Source: an uncultured Clostridia bacterium (lineage in GTDB: Bacteria > Bacillota > Clostridia > TANB77 > CAG-508). Taken from it: DNA of 35,651 nucleotides. The stretch lies in assembly GCA_934121925.1 (NCBI GenBank), contig CAKOVK010000015.1:1-35651 (forward strand). The letters are read 5' to 3'. Made by a program: the position numbers and the translations under genes. The notes under the pieces were generated by a model. It saw nothing but the letters and a program-made list of their open reading frames with translations, was not told where the DNA came from and made no database searches. Shown piece after piece: positions 8,118 through 16,558 of this stretch. Positions within the stretch are counted from its first letter, which is position 1, and the number at the start of each line of letters is the position of its first letter.

Positions 8118-10119
8118 ATGAATTTAGAAGGTAAAATTATAGGAAATAGGTATCAAATAATAGAGAAAATAGGAAACCGGAGGAATGGCAACAGTATATA
8201 AAGCAAAATGCTTAGTTTTGAATAGATATGTAGCCGTAAAAATATTAAGAGATGAGTTTACTACAGATGAGGAATTTATAAAAAGGTTTAATATAGAAGC
8301 ACAAGCTGCTGCAAGTTTAACACATCCTAATATTGTTTCTGTTTATGATGTAGGAAATGAAGGTAATTTATATTATATAGTAATGGAGTTGGTAAAAGGA
8401 AAAACTTTAAAAGAAATAATTGTTGAAGATGGAGCACTAGGCTGGAAGTGGTCTGTAAAAGTAGCAATGCAAATAGCTTCGGCTTTAGAAATAGCCCATA
8501 GAAATAATATAATACATAGAGATATAAAGCCACATAATATAATAATAACAGAAGATGGAGTTGCAAAAGTAACTGATTTTGGAATAGCTAAGGCTGTGTC
8601 AAATTCAACAATAACAGCATTTGGAACAACAATAGGATCAGTACATTACTTCTCTCCAGAACATGCAAGAGGAGGCTTTACAGATGCTAAATCAGACTTA
8701 TATTCATTAGGTGTTGTTATGTATGAGATGGTTACAGGAAGAGTTCCTTTTGATAGTGATACACCTGTTTCTGTTGCATTAAAACATATGCAAGAAGAAC
8801 CTATAGAGCCAATAGTTCTAAAACCAGATTTACCAAAAAGTGTAAATGATATAATATTAAAAGCAATGAAGAAAAATACAGAAGAAAGATATGCATCTGC
8901 AACAGAAATGCTTAAAGATTTAGAAAGAGCTTTGAAACAACCAGATGGAAATTTTGTGTTTGGAGATGAGCCAGACAACTTTAAAACACAAAGAATTGAT
9001 TTAGATTATATTACGAAAAGTGAACAGAGAAGCAAAGAAAATAAAGAGGAACCAAAAGGAAAATTTGCAAAAATGAAAAAGTTTTTTGAAGAGCATAAGG
9101 CTATTAAAATTATTTGTATAATACTAGCTTGTATATTGGTATTTTCTTTAGCTATGGGAGGAACATATTTAGCTTTAACATTAGGAAGAGCAAAAGAAGT
9201 TCAAGTACCAGATTTATCAAATATGACATTAGAACAAGCACAGGAAGAAGCAAAAAAATTAAAAATAAAAATACAAGTTCAAGAGGAAAAATATCATCTA
9301 GAAATACCAGAAGGTCAAATTATAGAGCAAGATCCTAAATACCAAAATAATTACAAAATAAAAGAAGGAAGTACTATTAAAGTAATAGTAAGTAAAGGAC
9401 AGGAAATAGTAAAAATGCCTAAGGTAGTAGGACTAAAAAGGGATGAGGCAATAAATTTACTAAAAGAAACAGGATTGGAATATGAAGTAAAAGAAGAAAA
9501 CAGTGATGATATAGAAAAAGGAATTGTAATAAAACAAGAAACAGAAGAAGGAAAAGAAATACAAAAAGATGATGAAATACCTGCAGGTACAAAAATTATT
9601 ATCCGAGTAAGTATGGGAATTGAACAAGTAGAAGTACCAGATTTATCAGGAAAAACAGAAAGTGAAGCAAAAACAGCAATATCAAATGCAAAACTAAAAT
9701 GGAAGAGTACAGAAAAAACATCAGACTCTAGTAAACCAAATGGCGTAGTTGTAAATCAATCAATATCAAATGGAAGTATGGTAGATAAAAACACAGAAAT
9801 AACAATAACTATAAATGAGTTCGATGAAATAAAAACTGGAACAGTAAATGTAAATGTAAAATCATTAAGAAATTATACGGTAAAATACAAAAAAGATGAA
9901 GATGGAAATGAAGTAGCTTTAGATCCAGAAAAGGTAACTTTAAAAATTATTGCTGGAGAAGATATAATATATAATTCTAAAGTAAGTGAAGCTGAAACTG
10001 GAATAAGTGCTAACGTATCTGGAATAGGAGTTGTAAAAGTAAAAGTTTATATAGAAGACGTTTTATATAAAACAGATAGCATTAATTTAAATACACAAAA
10101 ATCTTTAACAATAGAGTAA
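8118..10119 (+). CDS. prkC: PASTA-domain Ser/Thr protein kinase PrkC, read through a +1 shift at CGG
   Basis: Membrane kinase that senses peptidoglycan fragments. ATG 8118 (GGAGAG upstream) gives 20 residues ending YQIIEKIGN, then CGG at 8178-8180 breaks the frame. Skipping the C yields IGNGGMATVYKA, the glycine-rich ATP loop. The composite has 666 residues: VAVK Lys41, HRD 133-135, DFG 153-155, a GT-rich activation loop, a transmembrane helix at about 330-356, then three PASTA repeats (VPDLSNMT, MPKVVGLK, VPDLSGKT) and an extra C-terminal beta domain. A start at the Met inside GGMATVY would remove the ATP loop, so the shift is needed for an active kinase. rsgA, usually next, is absent; rpe follows 19 bases later. 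Confidence 0.9.
8178..8181 (+). other. +1 frameshift site CGGA in prkC
   Basis: In-frame codon 21 is CGG, after AAC. Skipping one base gives a glycine of the GxGGMA loop. Removing an A instead would give GTGGMA, so the skipped base cannot be fixed from this site alone. Confidence 0.8.
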
Positions 10120-10138
10120 TTTAAAGGAGAATGTAATT

Positions 10139-10792
10139 ATGGAAATATCAACATCTATACTAACAGTTGAAAAAGAAAATGCAACTAAAATATTCTACGA
10201 TTTAGAAGTAGCAAAAACAGATTATTATCATATAGACGTAATGGATGGAAAATTTGTAGAAAAAAACACAGAAGAATTAATGTATGAATACGCAAATACT
10301 ATAAAACAAATATCAAATGTACCATTAGATGTGCATCTTATGGTAGAAAATGTAAAAGAAAATATTGAAAGATATATCCCGTTAGAACCAAATATAATTA
10401 CATTTCATTACGAAGCATGTAAAAACAAAGAAGAAATTATAGAGCTAATAAAGCTTATAAAAGAAAACAACATAAAACCTGCAATTTCTATAAAGCCTAA
10501 TACTAGCATAGAAGAAATAAAGGAATTTTTACCAAGTTTAAATATGGTATTGATAATGACAGTTGAACCAGGAAAGGGAGGACAAAAACTAATACCAGAA
10601 ACTGTAGAAAAGGTTAGAGATTTAAAAAAATATATAGAGGAAAATAATTTAGAAACATATATAGAAATAGATGGCGGAGTTAATAAAGAAACAATACATT
10701 TAGTAAAAGAAGCGGGAGCAGACATAGCAGTAGCTGGAAGTGCAATTATATCTGCTGAAAACTTTAAAGAAGCAATAAAAGAATTGAAATGA
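10139..10792 (+). CDS. rpe: Ribulose-phosphate 3-epimerase
   Basis: 217 residues, normal length. Interconverts ribulose 5-phosphate and xylulose 5-phosphate in the pentose phosphate pathway. Family motifs in order: STSIL at the start, HIDVMDGKFV (metal His/Asp), DVHLMVE, ITFHYEA, AISIKPNTS, MTVEPGKGGQ and the phosphate-binding EIDGGVN...AVAGSAI. TIM-barrel enzyme, cytosolic. It follows prkC as in other Firmicutes, but without rsgA between them. A strong terminator ends the operon. Confidence 0.95.
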   Translation: MEISTSILTVEKENATKIFYDLEVAKTDYYHIDVMDGKFVEKNTEELMYEYANTIKQISNVPLDVHLMVENVKENIERYIPLEPNIITFHYEACKNKEEIIELIKLIKENNIKPAISIKPNTSIEEIKEFLPSLNMVLIMTVEPGKGGQKLIPETVEKVRDLKKYIEENNLETYIEIDGGVNKETIHLVKEAGADIAVAGSAIISAENFKEAIKELK

Positions 10793-10794
10793 GA

Positions 10795-10818
10795 AAAGGG
10801 CGACTTAAATCGCCCTTT
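10795..10818. terminator. Terminator shared by rpe and the convergent minus-strand gene
   Basis: AAAGGGCGA / TCGCCCTTT, a perfect 9-bp GC-containing stem with a 6-base loop, followed by GTTTCTTT on the plus strand and TTTTCTC on the minus strand. Confidence 0.85.
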
Positions 10819-10827
10819 GTTTCTTTA

Positions 10828-12255
10828 TTACCTATTTTTTAATGATTTAAAGAATATTCCTAAACCGCAAAGCATTACTAATAAAGAGATAATAAATCCT
10901 ATGAAAGGAATTAGACCTATTAAAGAAAGTATAATTGAAATTAATATTATGATAAATATAGATTTCATATTCTTTAATTTCTTTTCTTTAATAAAATTTG
11001 CAACTGATATTACAAATATTGGTTTAGCGATTAATAGCATTAGTACATATAATATTGATATTAATAATCCTATTGAAGAGCAAATATGAGTCATAAGTAA
11101 TAGTATTACTAAAATAGGAACTAATACAAGAACACCAAGTCCAATACCCATAGAAGAGAATATACTAGAGATACTTATATTAGATATCTTACTAACATAT
11201 TTAGGCATAAATTTGCTCATGACTATAAATATTAAAACTACATAAATTAATGTTGTAATTAGTTTTAATATGTATTCCCAAAGTTTTGATAAAAAATTGT
11301 TAGAGCTTTTATATTCACTATGTTTTACATTTCCAGCTACTAAATTATCTTCAAGTTGTAATTCTGTATTAGAAGAATAATTTAAATCACCGTAAATTTT
11401 GCAAGTAATGTTCTTATCGTTACTATCTTTAGAATTAAATATTATATTTTTGGAATTAATATTTGCATTTCCTCTAACTTCACCAGAAAAATTCACTTCA
11501 GATGCTGAATCTATATTCAAATCACCTTTATTAGAAAATGTAGAAGTTGTCTTAACTGTATCTGCAGATATAAAAGAATTTCTATAAACATATCCTGCAA
11601 TGTTGGCAGTTTCAGCAGAAACATGTAGGTCTCTAAATACAAAGCCATAATATTGCATATCAAAATTTTTAACAGTTACATATAAACTTCCAGATTCTAT
11701 TTTAGAATTTAAAGTTAATTTGTTTCCAACTGCAAATACATTTCCAGCTATAACTGAGTTTTGAGACAATATAATTTCATTTGCACAAATATACAAATCA
11801 CCGTTAATTTGACAAGCTGGATCAAGAACAAATTTATTAGCAGTTACGAAAACGTTGCCATCTATACTAGCATAATTTGTAACAGATTCTAATTTTGAAT
11901 TACCAAATTCATCTTTTTCACTTTCAGAATATTTTGCATTAGATTTAATTGTTACATTGTTTGCAGTTGCGAATAAATTTCCAGTAATTATGCCACCATT
12001 GTAGCTGGGGTCAATATCAAGATCTTGTACAGAAGCAAATACATTGCCCTCAATAGTATTTTTTATAGAGTATTGATTTTCAGAAATGTATAAATCTGCA
12101 TTGTTTTTTTGATTGTCGATAACAGCCCTTTGTTCAGAAGTATCAGATATTAGCATAATATCATCATTTAAATTTTCTGCAAAACAAAATGAACCAAATA
12201 ACATTAGAAAGATAAAGAATAAAGTAAATACTAGTTTTAGTTCTTTTTTTAACAT
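10828..12255 (-). CDS. Exported polymer-forming (bactofilin-like) membrane protein
   Basis: 475 residues. A signal sequence or N-terminal helix (LKLVFTLFFIFLMLFGSFCFAE) is followed by about 300 residues of regularly spaced beta-helix strands (ASIDGNVFVTANKF, CQINGDLYICANEI, SVIAGNVFAVGNKL), the pattern of bactofilin or polymer-forming domains, each rung having a G-N/D-[VL] turn. The last 150 residues hold four to five hydrophobic helices with a glycine-rich LIPFIGFIISLLVMLCGLGIFF end. It is probably an outward-facing beta-helix on a membrane platform; the molecular role is unknown. Good AAGGAGGA site upstream. It is monocistronic and convergent with rpe. Confidence 0.7.
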   Translation of the reverse strand: MLKKELKLVFTLFFIFLMLFGSFCFAENLNDDIMLISDTSEQRAVIDNQKNNADLYISENQYSIKNTIEGNVFASVQDLDIDPSYNGGIITGNLFATANNVTIKSNAKYSESEKDEFGNSKLESVTNYASIDGNVFVTANKFVLDPACQINGDLYICANEIILSQNSVIAGNVFAVGNKLTLNSKIESGSLYVTVKNFDMQYYGFVFRDLHVSAETANIAGYVYRNSFISADTVKTTSTFSNKGDLNIDSASEVNFSGEVRGNANINSKNIIFNSKDSNDKNITCKIYGDLNYSSNTELQLEDNLVAGNVKHSEYKSSNNFLSKLWEYILKLITTLIYVVLIFIVMSKFMPKYVSKISNISISSIFSSMGIGLGVLVLVPILVILLLMTHICSSIGLLISILYVLMLLIAKPIFVISVANFIKEKKLKNMKSIFIIILISIILSLIGLIPFIGFIISLLVMLCGLGIFFKSLKNR

Positions 12256-12343
12256 AAAAAATATCCTCCTTTATAAACATTTTAATAACATTAATATATT
12301 ATAGTATTTAAACATAAATTGTCAATTAAAATTTAAGTAATAT

Positions 12344-13019
12344 CTATATTTTGGAATTTGAGCTAAAATTTAATAAATATTTGCAAAAATCAGAAATTGG
12401 ACAATTATTGCATTTTGGATTTCGAGCAGTACAAGTTTTTCTACCATGCCAAACTAATAAGTGATTAATATCTTTATAATACTTTTTAGGAATTATTTTA
12501 AGTAAATCTTGTTCAATTTTAATAGGATCAGTATTATAGGATAAGCCTAATCTATTAGATATTCTTTTTGCATGAGTATCAACCGCAATTCCGAACGGGA
12601 TTGTTAAAGGCTTCTAGCATAATAACATTTGCACTTTTTCTTCCAATTCCAGGTAAAAGAACTAATTTATTTATATCATCAGGCAAAACTCCATTAAAAT
12701 CTTGTAGAACTTGTTTTGCATAAGCTTTAATATTTTTTGCTTTATTTTTGTAAAATCCACAGGGATGAATTAATTTTTCTAAGTCTTCAATATTAATATT
12801 TATAAAATCCTGAGGAGTATTATACTTAGAAAATATAGAAGGAGTTGTTTTATTTACTCTTTCATCTGTACACTGGGCAGAGAGCATAACTGCAATGCCT
12901 AACTCAAAAGGCGTAGAAAAATCGAGACTACATTTTGCATCAGGATATGCAGTTTTTAATATTTCTATTATTTTTACTATGTTTTCCGTAACGTTTTTAT
13001 GATTACAATTATCTTTCAA
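12344..13019 (-). CDS. nth: Endonuclease III (DNA glycosylase/AP lyase), read through a +1 shift at CGG
   Basis: Base-excision repair enzyme for oxidised pyrimidines. Frame 0 contains LSAQCTDERVNK, the FINIEDLEKLIHPCGFYKNKAKNI region and the helix-hairpin-helix LPGIGRKSANVIM with the catalytic Lys. It then meets CGG (minus strand 12593-12591) and would stop at 12579. Skipping the C gives NPVGIAVDTHAKR, with the catalytic Asp, and continues to TAG at 12344 through LLVWHGRKTCTAR and a complete C-x6-C-x2-C-x5-C iron-sulfur motif. About 224 residues, normal length. The start is probably TTG 13019 (AAAGGGTGAT five bases upstream); GTG 13028 is an alternative but lies on the binding site. Both active-site residues are joined only by the shift. 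Confidence 0.88.
12590..12593 (-). other. +1 frameshift site CGGA in nth
   Basis: Minus-strand in-frame codon CGG after GTT. Skipping C12593 gives GTT GGA ATT GCG GTT GAT, that is VGIAVD, fitting the xIAVDTH motif of the family. Confidence 0.8.
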
Positions 13020-13050
13020 AATTATCACCCTTTTACATAATAATTAATAT

Positions 13051-13078
13051 ATTATAATAAATAAAAATATAAAGTTAA
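13051..13078 (-). promoter_or_regulatory. Candidate promoter of nth
   Basis: Minus strand TTAACT (13078-13073), 16-base spacer, perfect TATAAT (13056-13051), about 30 bases before the proposed nth start. In such AT-rich DNA chance matches are common. Confidence 0.4.
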
Positions 13079-13093
13079 GATTAGGAGGTAATA

Positions 13094-13243
13094 ATGCTAA
13101 AACTATTTAAAAAGACATTAGCAGTGTGTTTGATAGGGTTTGGGCTAGGAGTATTACTTGTTATATTACTTCCTTTCTCAGGTTGGCTATTTATTATTGG
13201 TGTAGTAGTAGTGGCTTTAGGTATAGCCTGGATTTCTTGTTAA
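13094..13243 (+). CDS. 49-residue membrane protein upstream of spoVM
   Basis: ATG 13094 behind a perfect TTAGGAGG encodes 49 residues: a short basic start (LKLFKKTLA), a hydrophobic helix, a short PFSGW turn and a second helix ending AWISC. It is a two-helix hairpin membrane protein. The frame is intact; there is no CGG. It sits 26 bases before spoVM and is probably cotranscribed. The family is not recognised with certainty, but the place next to spoVM hints at a sporulation or envelope role. Confidence 0.65.
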   Translation: MLKLFKKTLAVCLIGFGLGVLLVILLPFSGWLFIIGVVVVALGIAWISC

Positions 13244-13269
13244 TAAAAAATAAAGGAGAGTGTATAAAA

Positions 13270-13341
13270 ATGACTATAGTAGTAAAAAAAGTACCTAAAT
13301 TTCTGAGGGGATTTGTAAAACTTATATTTGGTGTAAAATAG
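13270..13341 (+). CDS. spoVM: Stage V sporulation protein SpoVM (23 residues)
   Basis: ATG 13270 with AAAGGAGAG upstream encodes a 23-residue amphipathic peptide, MTIVVKKVPKFLRGFVKLIF plus GVK. It aligns with B. subtilis SpoVM (26 residues) through K-x-PKFL-x-G, including the helix-breaking Pro at position 9 that lets SpoVM lie shallowly in convex forespore membrane and anchor SpoIVA and the coat. The location directly upstream of convergent rpmB is the standard Firmicute position of spoVM, which strongly supports the call. Confidence 0.85.
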   Translation: MTIVVKKVPKFLRGFVKLIFGVK

Positions 13342-13370
13342 AAAATACATAGCTATTTTACAAAAAACAA

Positions 13371-13397
13371 AAAAAATAGGTTTATGCCTATTTTTTT
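13371..13397. terminator. Bidirectional terminator between spoVM and rpmB
   Basis: AAAAAATAGG and CCTATTTTTTT form a 10-bp stem with a 6-base loop, with T-runs in both directions, between the two convergent genes. Confidence 0.75.
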
Positions 13398-13418
13398 GTT
13401 TAACTTATATGAAATCAA

Positions 13419-13616
13419 CTATGCTTTTACTACTTTACCTGAACGTAAGCATTTAGCACAAACTTTAATTCTTTTTGGTTGACCATTTACCATAGTTTTA
13501 ACTGTTATTAAATTTGGCTTAAAAGTTCTTGAAGTTCTTTTACTAATATGAGAACGAGTTATACTAAGTTTATTTCCATGATTTAATGATTTATCACAAA
13601 TTTCACATTTTGCCAT
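13419..13616 (-). CDS. rpmB: 50S ribosomal protein L28
   Basis: 65 residues, typical length. It starts MAKCEICDKSLNHGNKLS, then ISKRTSRTFKPNL and VNGQPKRIKVCAKCLRSGKV. Two CxxC pairs (CEIC, CAKC) mark the zinc-binding form of L28. AGGAGGTGCG lies upstream of the start. It is single, convergent with spoVM. Confidence 0.97.
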   Translation of the reverse strand: MAKCEICDKSLNHGNKLSITRSHISKRTSRTFKPNLITVKTMVNGQPKRIKVCAKCLRSGKVVKA

Positions 13617-13661
13617 AATGTACGCACCTCCTATACCTTGCTTATAAACTGACTATTTATT

Positions 13662-13690
13662 AGTTTAGCATAAAATAAAAAAAAATACAA
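13662..13690 (-). promoter_or_regulatory. Candidate promoter of rpmB
   Basis: Minus strand TTGTAT (13690-13685), 17 bases, TAAACT (13667-13662), about 45 bases upstream of the rpmB start. Confidence 0.4.
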
Positions 13691-13781
13691 GGCTTTTTTG
13701 AAAAAATGTCAAATGCTCAGACCAAAATAAAAAAATGTAGAGTCTATGTGTTGTATGTCTCTACTTATTTTTTTAATTAAA

Positions 13782-13806
13782 AGGAAAAAAATGTCAAATG
13801 TAGAAT
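13782..13806 (+). promoter_or_regulatory. SigH-type promoter of comF
   Basis: AGGAAAA (13782-13788), 14 bases, GAAT (13803-13806). This fits the SigH consensus RnAGGAwWW-11/12-RnnGAAT and is nearly the same as the element before spoIIAA at 17377. The leader to comF is about 80 bases. Confidence 0.55.
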
Positions 13807-13891
13807 ATATTATTATAAAATTATAATTTTTAAAATCTAAAAAATCATGGAAAATTCTTTCCAAAAATCCCAATAAAATTAGAGGAGAAAT

Positions 13892-14533
13892 ATGTTAAAT
13901 AATATACTAGAACTTATTTATCCAAATGTGTGTGGAATATGTGAAGAAATATGTAAAGAAAGCCTATGTGAAAAATGCGCAATTGAAATGAGAAAATATG
14001 AAATTAATTTGATTAATAAACATAAGAAAATGTATTTTAATGAAAGCATGCACATTTTTAAGTATGATGAAATAATAAGGCAAAAGCTTATTGAATATAA
14101 ATTTCAAGATAAAGCGTATATGTATAAAACATTTGCAAAAATAATATTAAAAAATAAAAAAGTTTGTGGCTTTTTAGAAAAATATGATATAATAATTCCA
14201 GTTCCGATTCACAAAAAAAGAAGGTTAAAAAGAGGATATAATCAAGCAGAATTAATAGCAAAAGAAATTTGCAGTAATAGTAATTTAGAACTAAAAACAG
14301 ATATTTTAATTAAACAGAGAAATATTAAAGCACAATCAGAGCTAAATAGAAATGAAAGAAAAGAAAATATCAAAAATGCATTTAAAGTAAAAAATGCAGA
14401 TAAAATAATTGATAAAAAAATATTGCTATTTGATGACATTTATACAACAGGAAGCACGGTAAATGAATGCAGCAGAATTTTAGGAAAGGCTGGAGCAAAG
14501 CAAATAGGAGTATTAACTATAGCAAAAGATTAA
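13892..14533 (+). CDS. comF: ComF-family amidophosphoribosyltransferase-like protein
   Basis: 213 residues. An N-terminal Cys cluster (CGICEEICKESLCEKC, residues 11-26) forms the zinc-finger part of ComFC. The C-terminal phosphoribosyltransferase fold shows PVPIHKKRRLKRGYNQAE and the PRPP loop LLFDDIYTTGSTV. The protein takes part in DNA uptake during competence in several bacteria, where it works with the ComFA helicase, which is not seen here. AGAGGAG site upstream. It is 11 bases from the KAP NTPase gene, so the two are likely cotranscribed. Confidence 0.9.
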   Translation: MLNNILELIYPNVCGICEEICKESLCEKCAIEMRKYEINLINKHKKMYFNESMHIFKYDEIIRQKLIEYKFQDKAYMYKTFAKIILKNKKVCGFLEKYDIIIPVPIHKKRRLKRGYNQAELIAKEICSNSNLELKTDILIKQRNIKAQSELNRNERKENIKNAFKVKNADKIIDKKILLFDDIYTTGSTVNECSRILGKAGAKQIGVLTIAKD

Positions 14534-14544
14534 GGAGGTAGCAA

Positions 14545-16485
14545 ATGGAAGACTTAGTTGAAAGTATATTAGATTATATAAGAGCAGACTATACAGATTA
14601 TGCAATAATGATAAATGGAGAATGGGGAAGCGGGAAAACGTATTTTTGGAATAATAAAATAAGAAATAAAATAGATACACTTCAACTTAATGGAAAACAT
14701 TACACAACAATATATATGTCTTTATATGGAATATCAAACCTTGAAGATATAAGCAAGAAAATATTTATAGAAACAACACAGTTAATGGATAAGAACATGA
14801 AAAAATATATGAATGCAACAGGACAACAGTCAATACCAGAATATGCAAAAACAGGACTTGACATGGCAAATCTTTTTGGAGTTACTCAAAGTGGAGATAA
14901 AGTAGATTACAGCAAATTCTTTTCTACAGATGATAAGGTTTTATGCTTTGACGACTTAGAAAGAGCAAATGTTGATGTTATAGATATTTTAGGTTATATA
15001 AATAACTTTGTAGAGCATGATCATATAAAAACAATAATCATATGTAATGAAAAGGAATTGTCTACAAAGCTAAAAAGTTCAAATTTGGAAATGAAAACAT
15101 TCATTGCAACATATATTTTAGATAAAGAGGGAGATTTATCTAAAACAGACAAGCCAATGGTAGAAAAAATACAAGACAAAATAGAATATGTATTTGATAA
15201 AGCAAATGACTATGAAAGAATAAAAGAGAAACTAATAGGAGAAACTTTTGAGTATCAACCAGAATTTAACTATATAATAAACGGAATTTTGATGAGATAT
15301 GAAAATAATACAGACTTAATAAGGTTTTTGAGGGAGAATACAAATTATATAGTATCAACTTTTAACAAGAGTGGTACAAGAAATTTAAGGATATTAAAAC
15401 ATGCACTAAATGATTTTAAAAAAGTTTATGAAATGGTTAACAAATATTATCCAAACACAAACTATAGAATATTACAAACAATGCTTATATTTACAATAGC
15501 CATATCTTTTGAAATAAAAGCAGGTAAAATTACAAAGGATAAATTTATAAATATAGCAGACAATGAAGAATATAAATCTATACTTGTATCTTCAAGAGTA
15601 CTTATGGATAATAGACAATTCTATATTAAGGAATTTGATAATAATTATTATTATAATTTTAAAGTTGAATATCGTTTCTTTAAATTTATAGAGATGTATG
15701 TAAGAACCAGAATTTTTGATATGAAGACGTTTAAAAAGAATATGGAGGTAATTATAAATACAGTAGATACAGAAAAACTTCCAGGATATAAAAGGCTACT
15801 TACAGAAGAGTATTGGAAAATATCTGATGATCAATTTCCAAATGTAATAGAAGATGTAATAGAAGATGTAAAGGCTGGAAAAGTAAAGTTATTAGACACG
15901 GTAAAAATATTTATTTATTTTACATATTTTATAAAAAAAGGTTTAATAAATTACGACATAAAAACTATAAGGGGAATATTCTTTAATGGAATGAATGCCG
16001 CTGCATTAACATCTGAGTATTCGGAAAATGCAGAACAAGAAATTGAACAAACAATAATAGGTGAAAAGACTCAAGAAATAAATGATATATTAAATCATTT
16101 TTATATGATAAATAATGCACTAAAAGACAAGATGTATTCGCAAAAAGCAGAAGAAATATTTAAATGCATACCAATGAAAATGGAAACTTTTTATGAGAGA
16201 TTTGATAGAGAATGTATGAATGTTCCTATATTTAAATTTTATGATCCATATCAAATGTTTCAAAGAATATCTTGTGCAAGTAATGAAGATATAGTTTCTA
16301 TAAAAGAAAAATTGATAGATAGAGCAGAAAAGTACACAAAAGAAATTGAGCCAGAAATGAAAAATATAAAGCAGTTAAAACAAGTAATAGATGATTATAT
16401 TAAAGGAAAAGATGTAGGAATAAAAATAGTAATGCTAAAAGAGTTTTCAAATGATTTAGGAACAATTTTAGAAAAATATAGGTAA
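14545..16485 (+). CDS. KAP-family P-loop NTPase
   Basis: 646 residues, cytosolic, no clear membrane helices. The Walker A box GEWGSGKT is at 25-32 and Walker B is VLCFDDLE near 132-139, followed by TIIICNEKEL. This is the arrangement of KAP/STAND-like P-loop NTPases (for example the KAP NTPases encoded in accessory and defence loci). The remaining 450 residues are helical, with no recognised effector domain. AAGGAGG lies upstream. It is cotranscribed with comF from a SigH-type promoter and lies just before the spoIIA operon, an unusual place. The function is unknown; phage defence or a post-exponential role are both possible. Confidence 0.75.
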   Translation: MEDLVESILDYIRADYTDYAIMINGEWGSGKTYFWNNKIRNKIDTLQLNGKHYTTIYMSLYGISNLEDISKKIFIETTQLMDKNMKKYMNATGQQSIPEYAKTGLDMANLFGVTQSGDKVDYSKFFSTDDKVLCFDDLERANVDVIDILGYINNFVEHDHIKTIIICNEKELSTKLKSSNLEMKTFIATYILDKEGDLSKTDKPMVEKIQDKIEYVFDKANDYERIKEKLIGETFEYQPEFNYIINGILMRYENNTDLIRFLRENTNYIVSTFNKSGTRNLRILKHALNDFKKVYEMVNKYYPNTNYRILQTMLIFTIAISFEIKAGKITKDKFINIADNEEYKSILVSSRVLMDNRQFYIKEFDNNYYYNFKVEYRFFKFIEMYVRTRIFDMKTFKKNMEVIINTVDTEKLPGYKRLLTEEYWKISDDQFPNVIEDVIEDVKAGKVKLLDTVKIFIYFTYFIKKGLINYDIKTIRGIFFNGMNAAALTSEYSENAEQEIEQTIIGEKTQEINDILNHFYMINNALKDKMYSQKAEEIFKCIPMKMETFYERFDRECMNVPIFKFYDPYQMFQRISCASNEDIVSIKEKLIDRAEKYTKEIEPEMKNIKQLKQVIDDYIKGKDVGIKIVMLKEFSNDLGTILEKYR

Positions 16486-16558
16486 ATTGGAATTTGCGTG
16501 TGAGGGGGAATCCTAGGGACTGTCCTGAATTCACCCATAATTTATTAGGAGGATTAAT
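16486..16558. repeat. Short REP-like segment
   Basis: Between the KAP gene and the next gene lies GAGGGGGAATCC and GGGACTGTCCTGAATTCACCC-like sequence, more GC-rich than its surroundings. The GGACAG/CTGTCC and GAATTC words recur in the palindrome at 17277, suggesting related repeat fragments. Confidence 0.35.

Noticed and set aside
13126..13341. A 71-residue frame overlapping the 49-residue gene and spoVM
   Set aside because: It reads the 49-residue gene in another frame and only its end coincides with spoVM; the two short genes each have proper ribosome binding sites.
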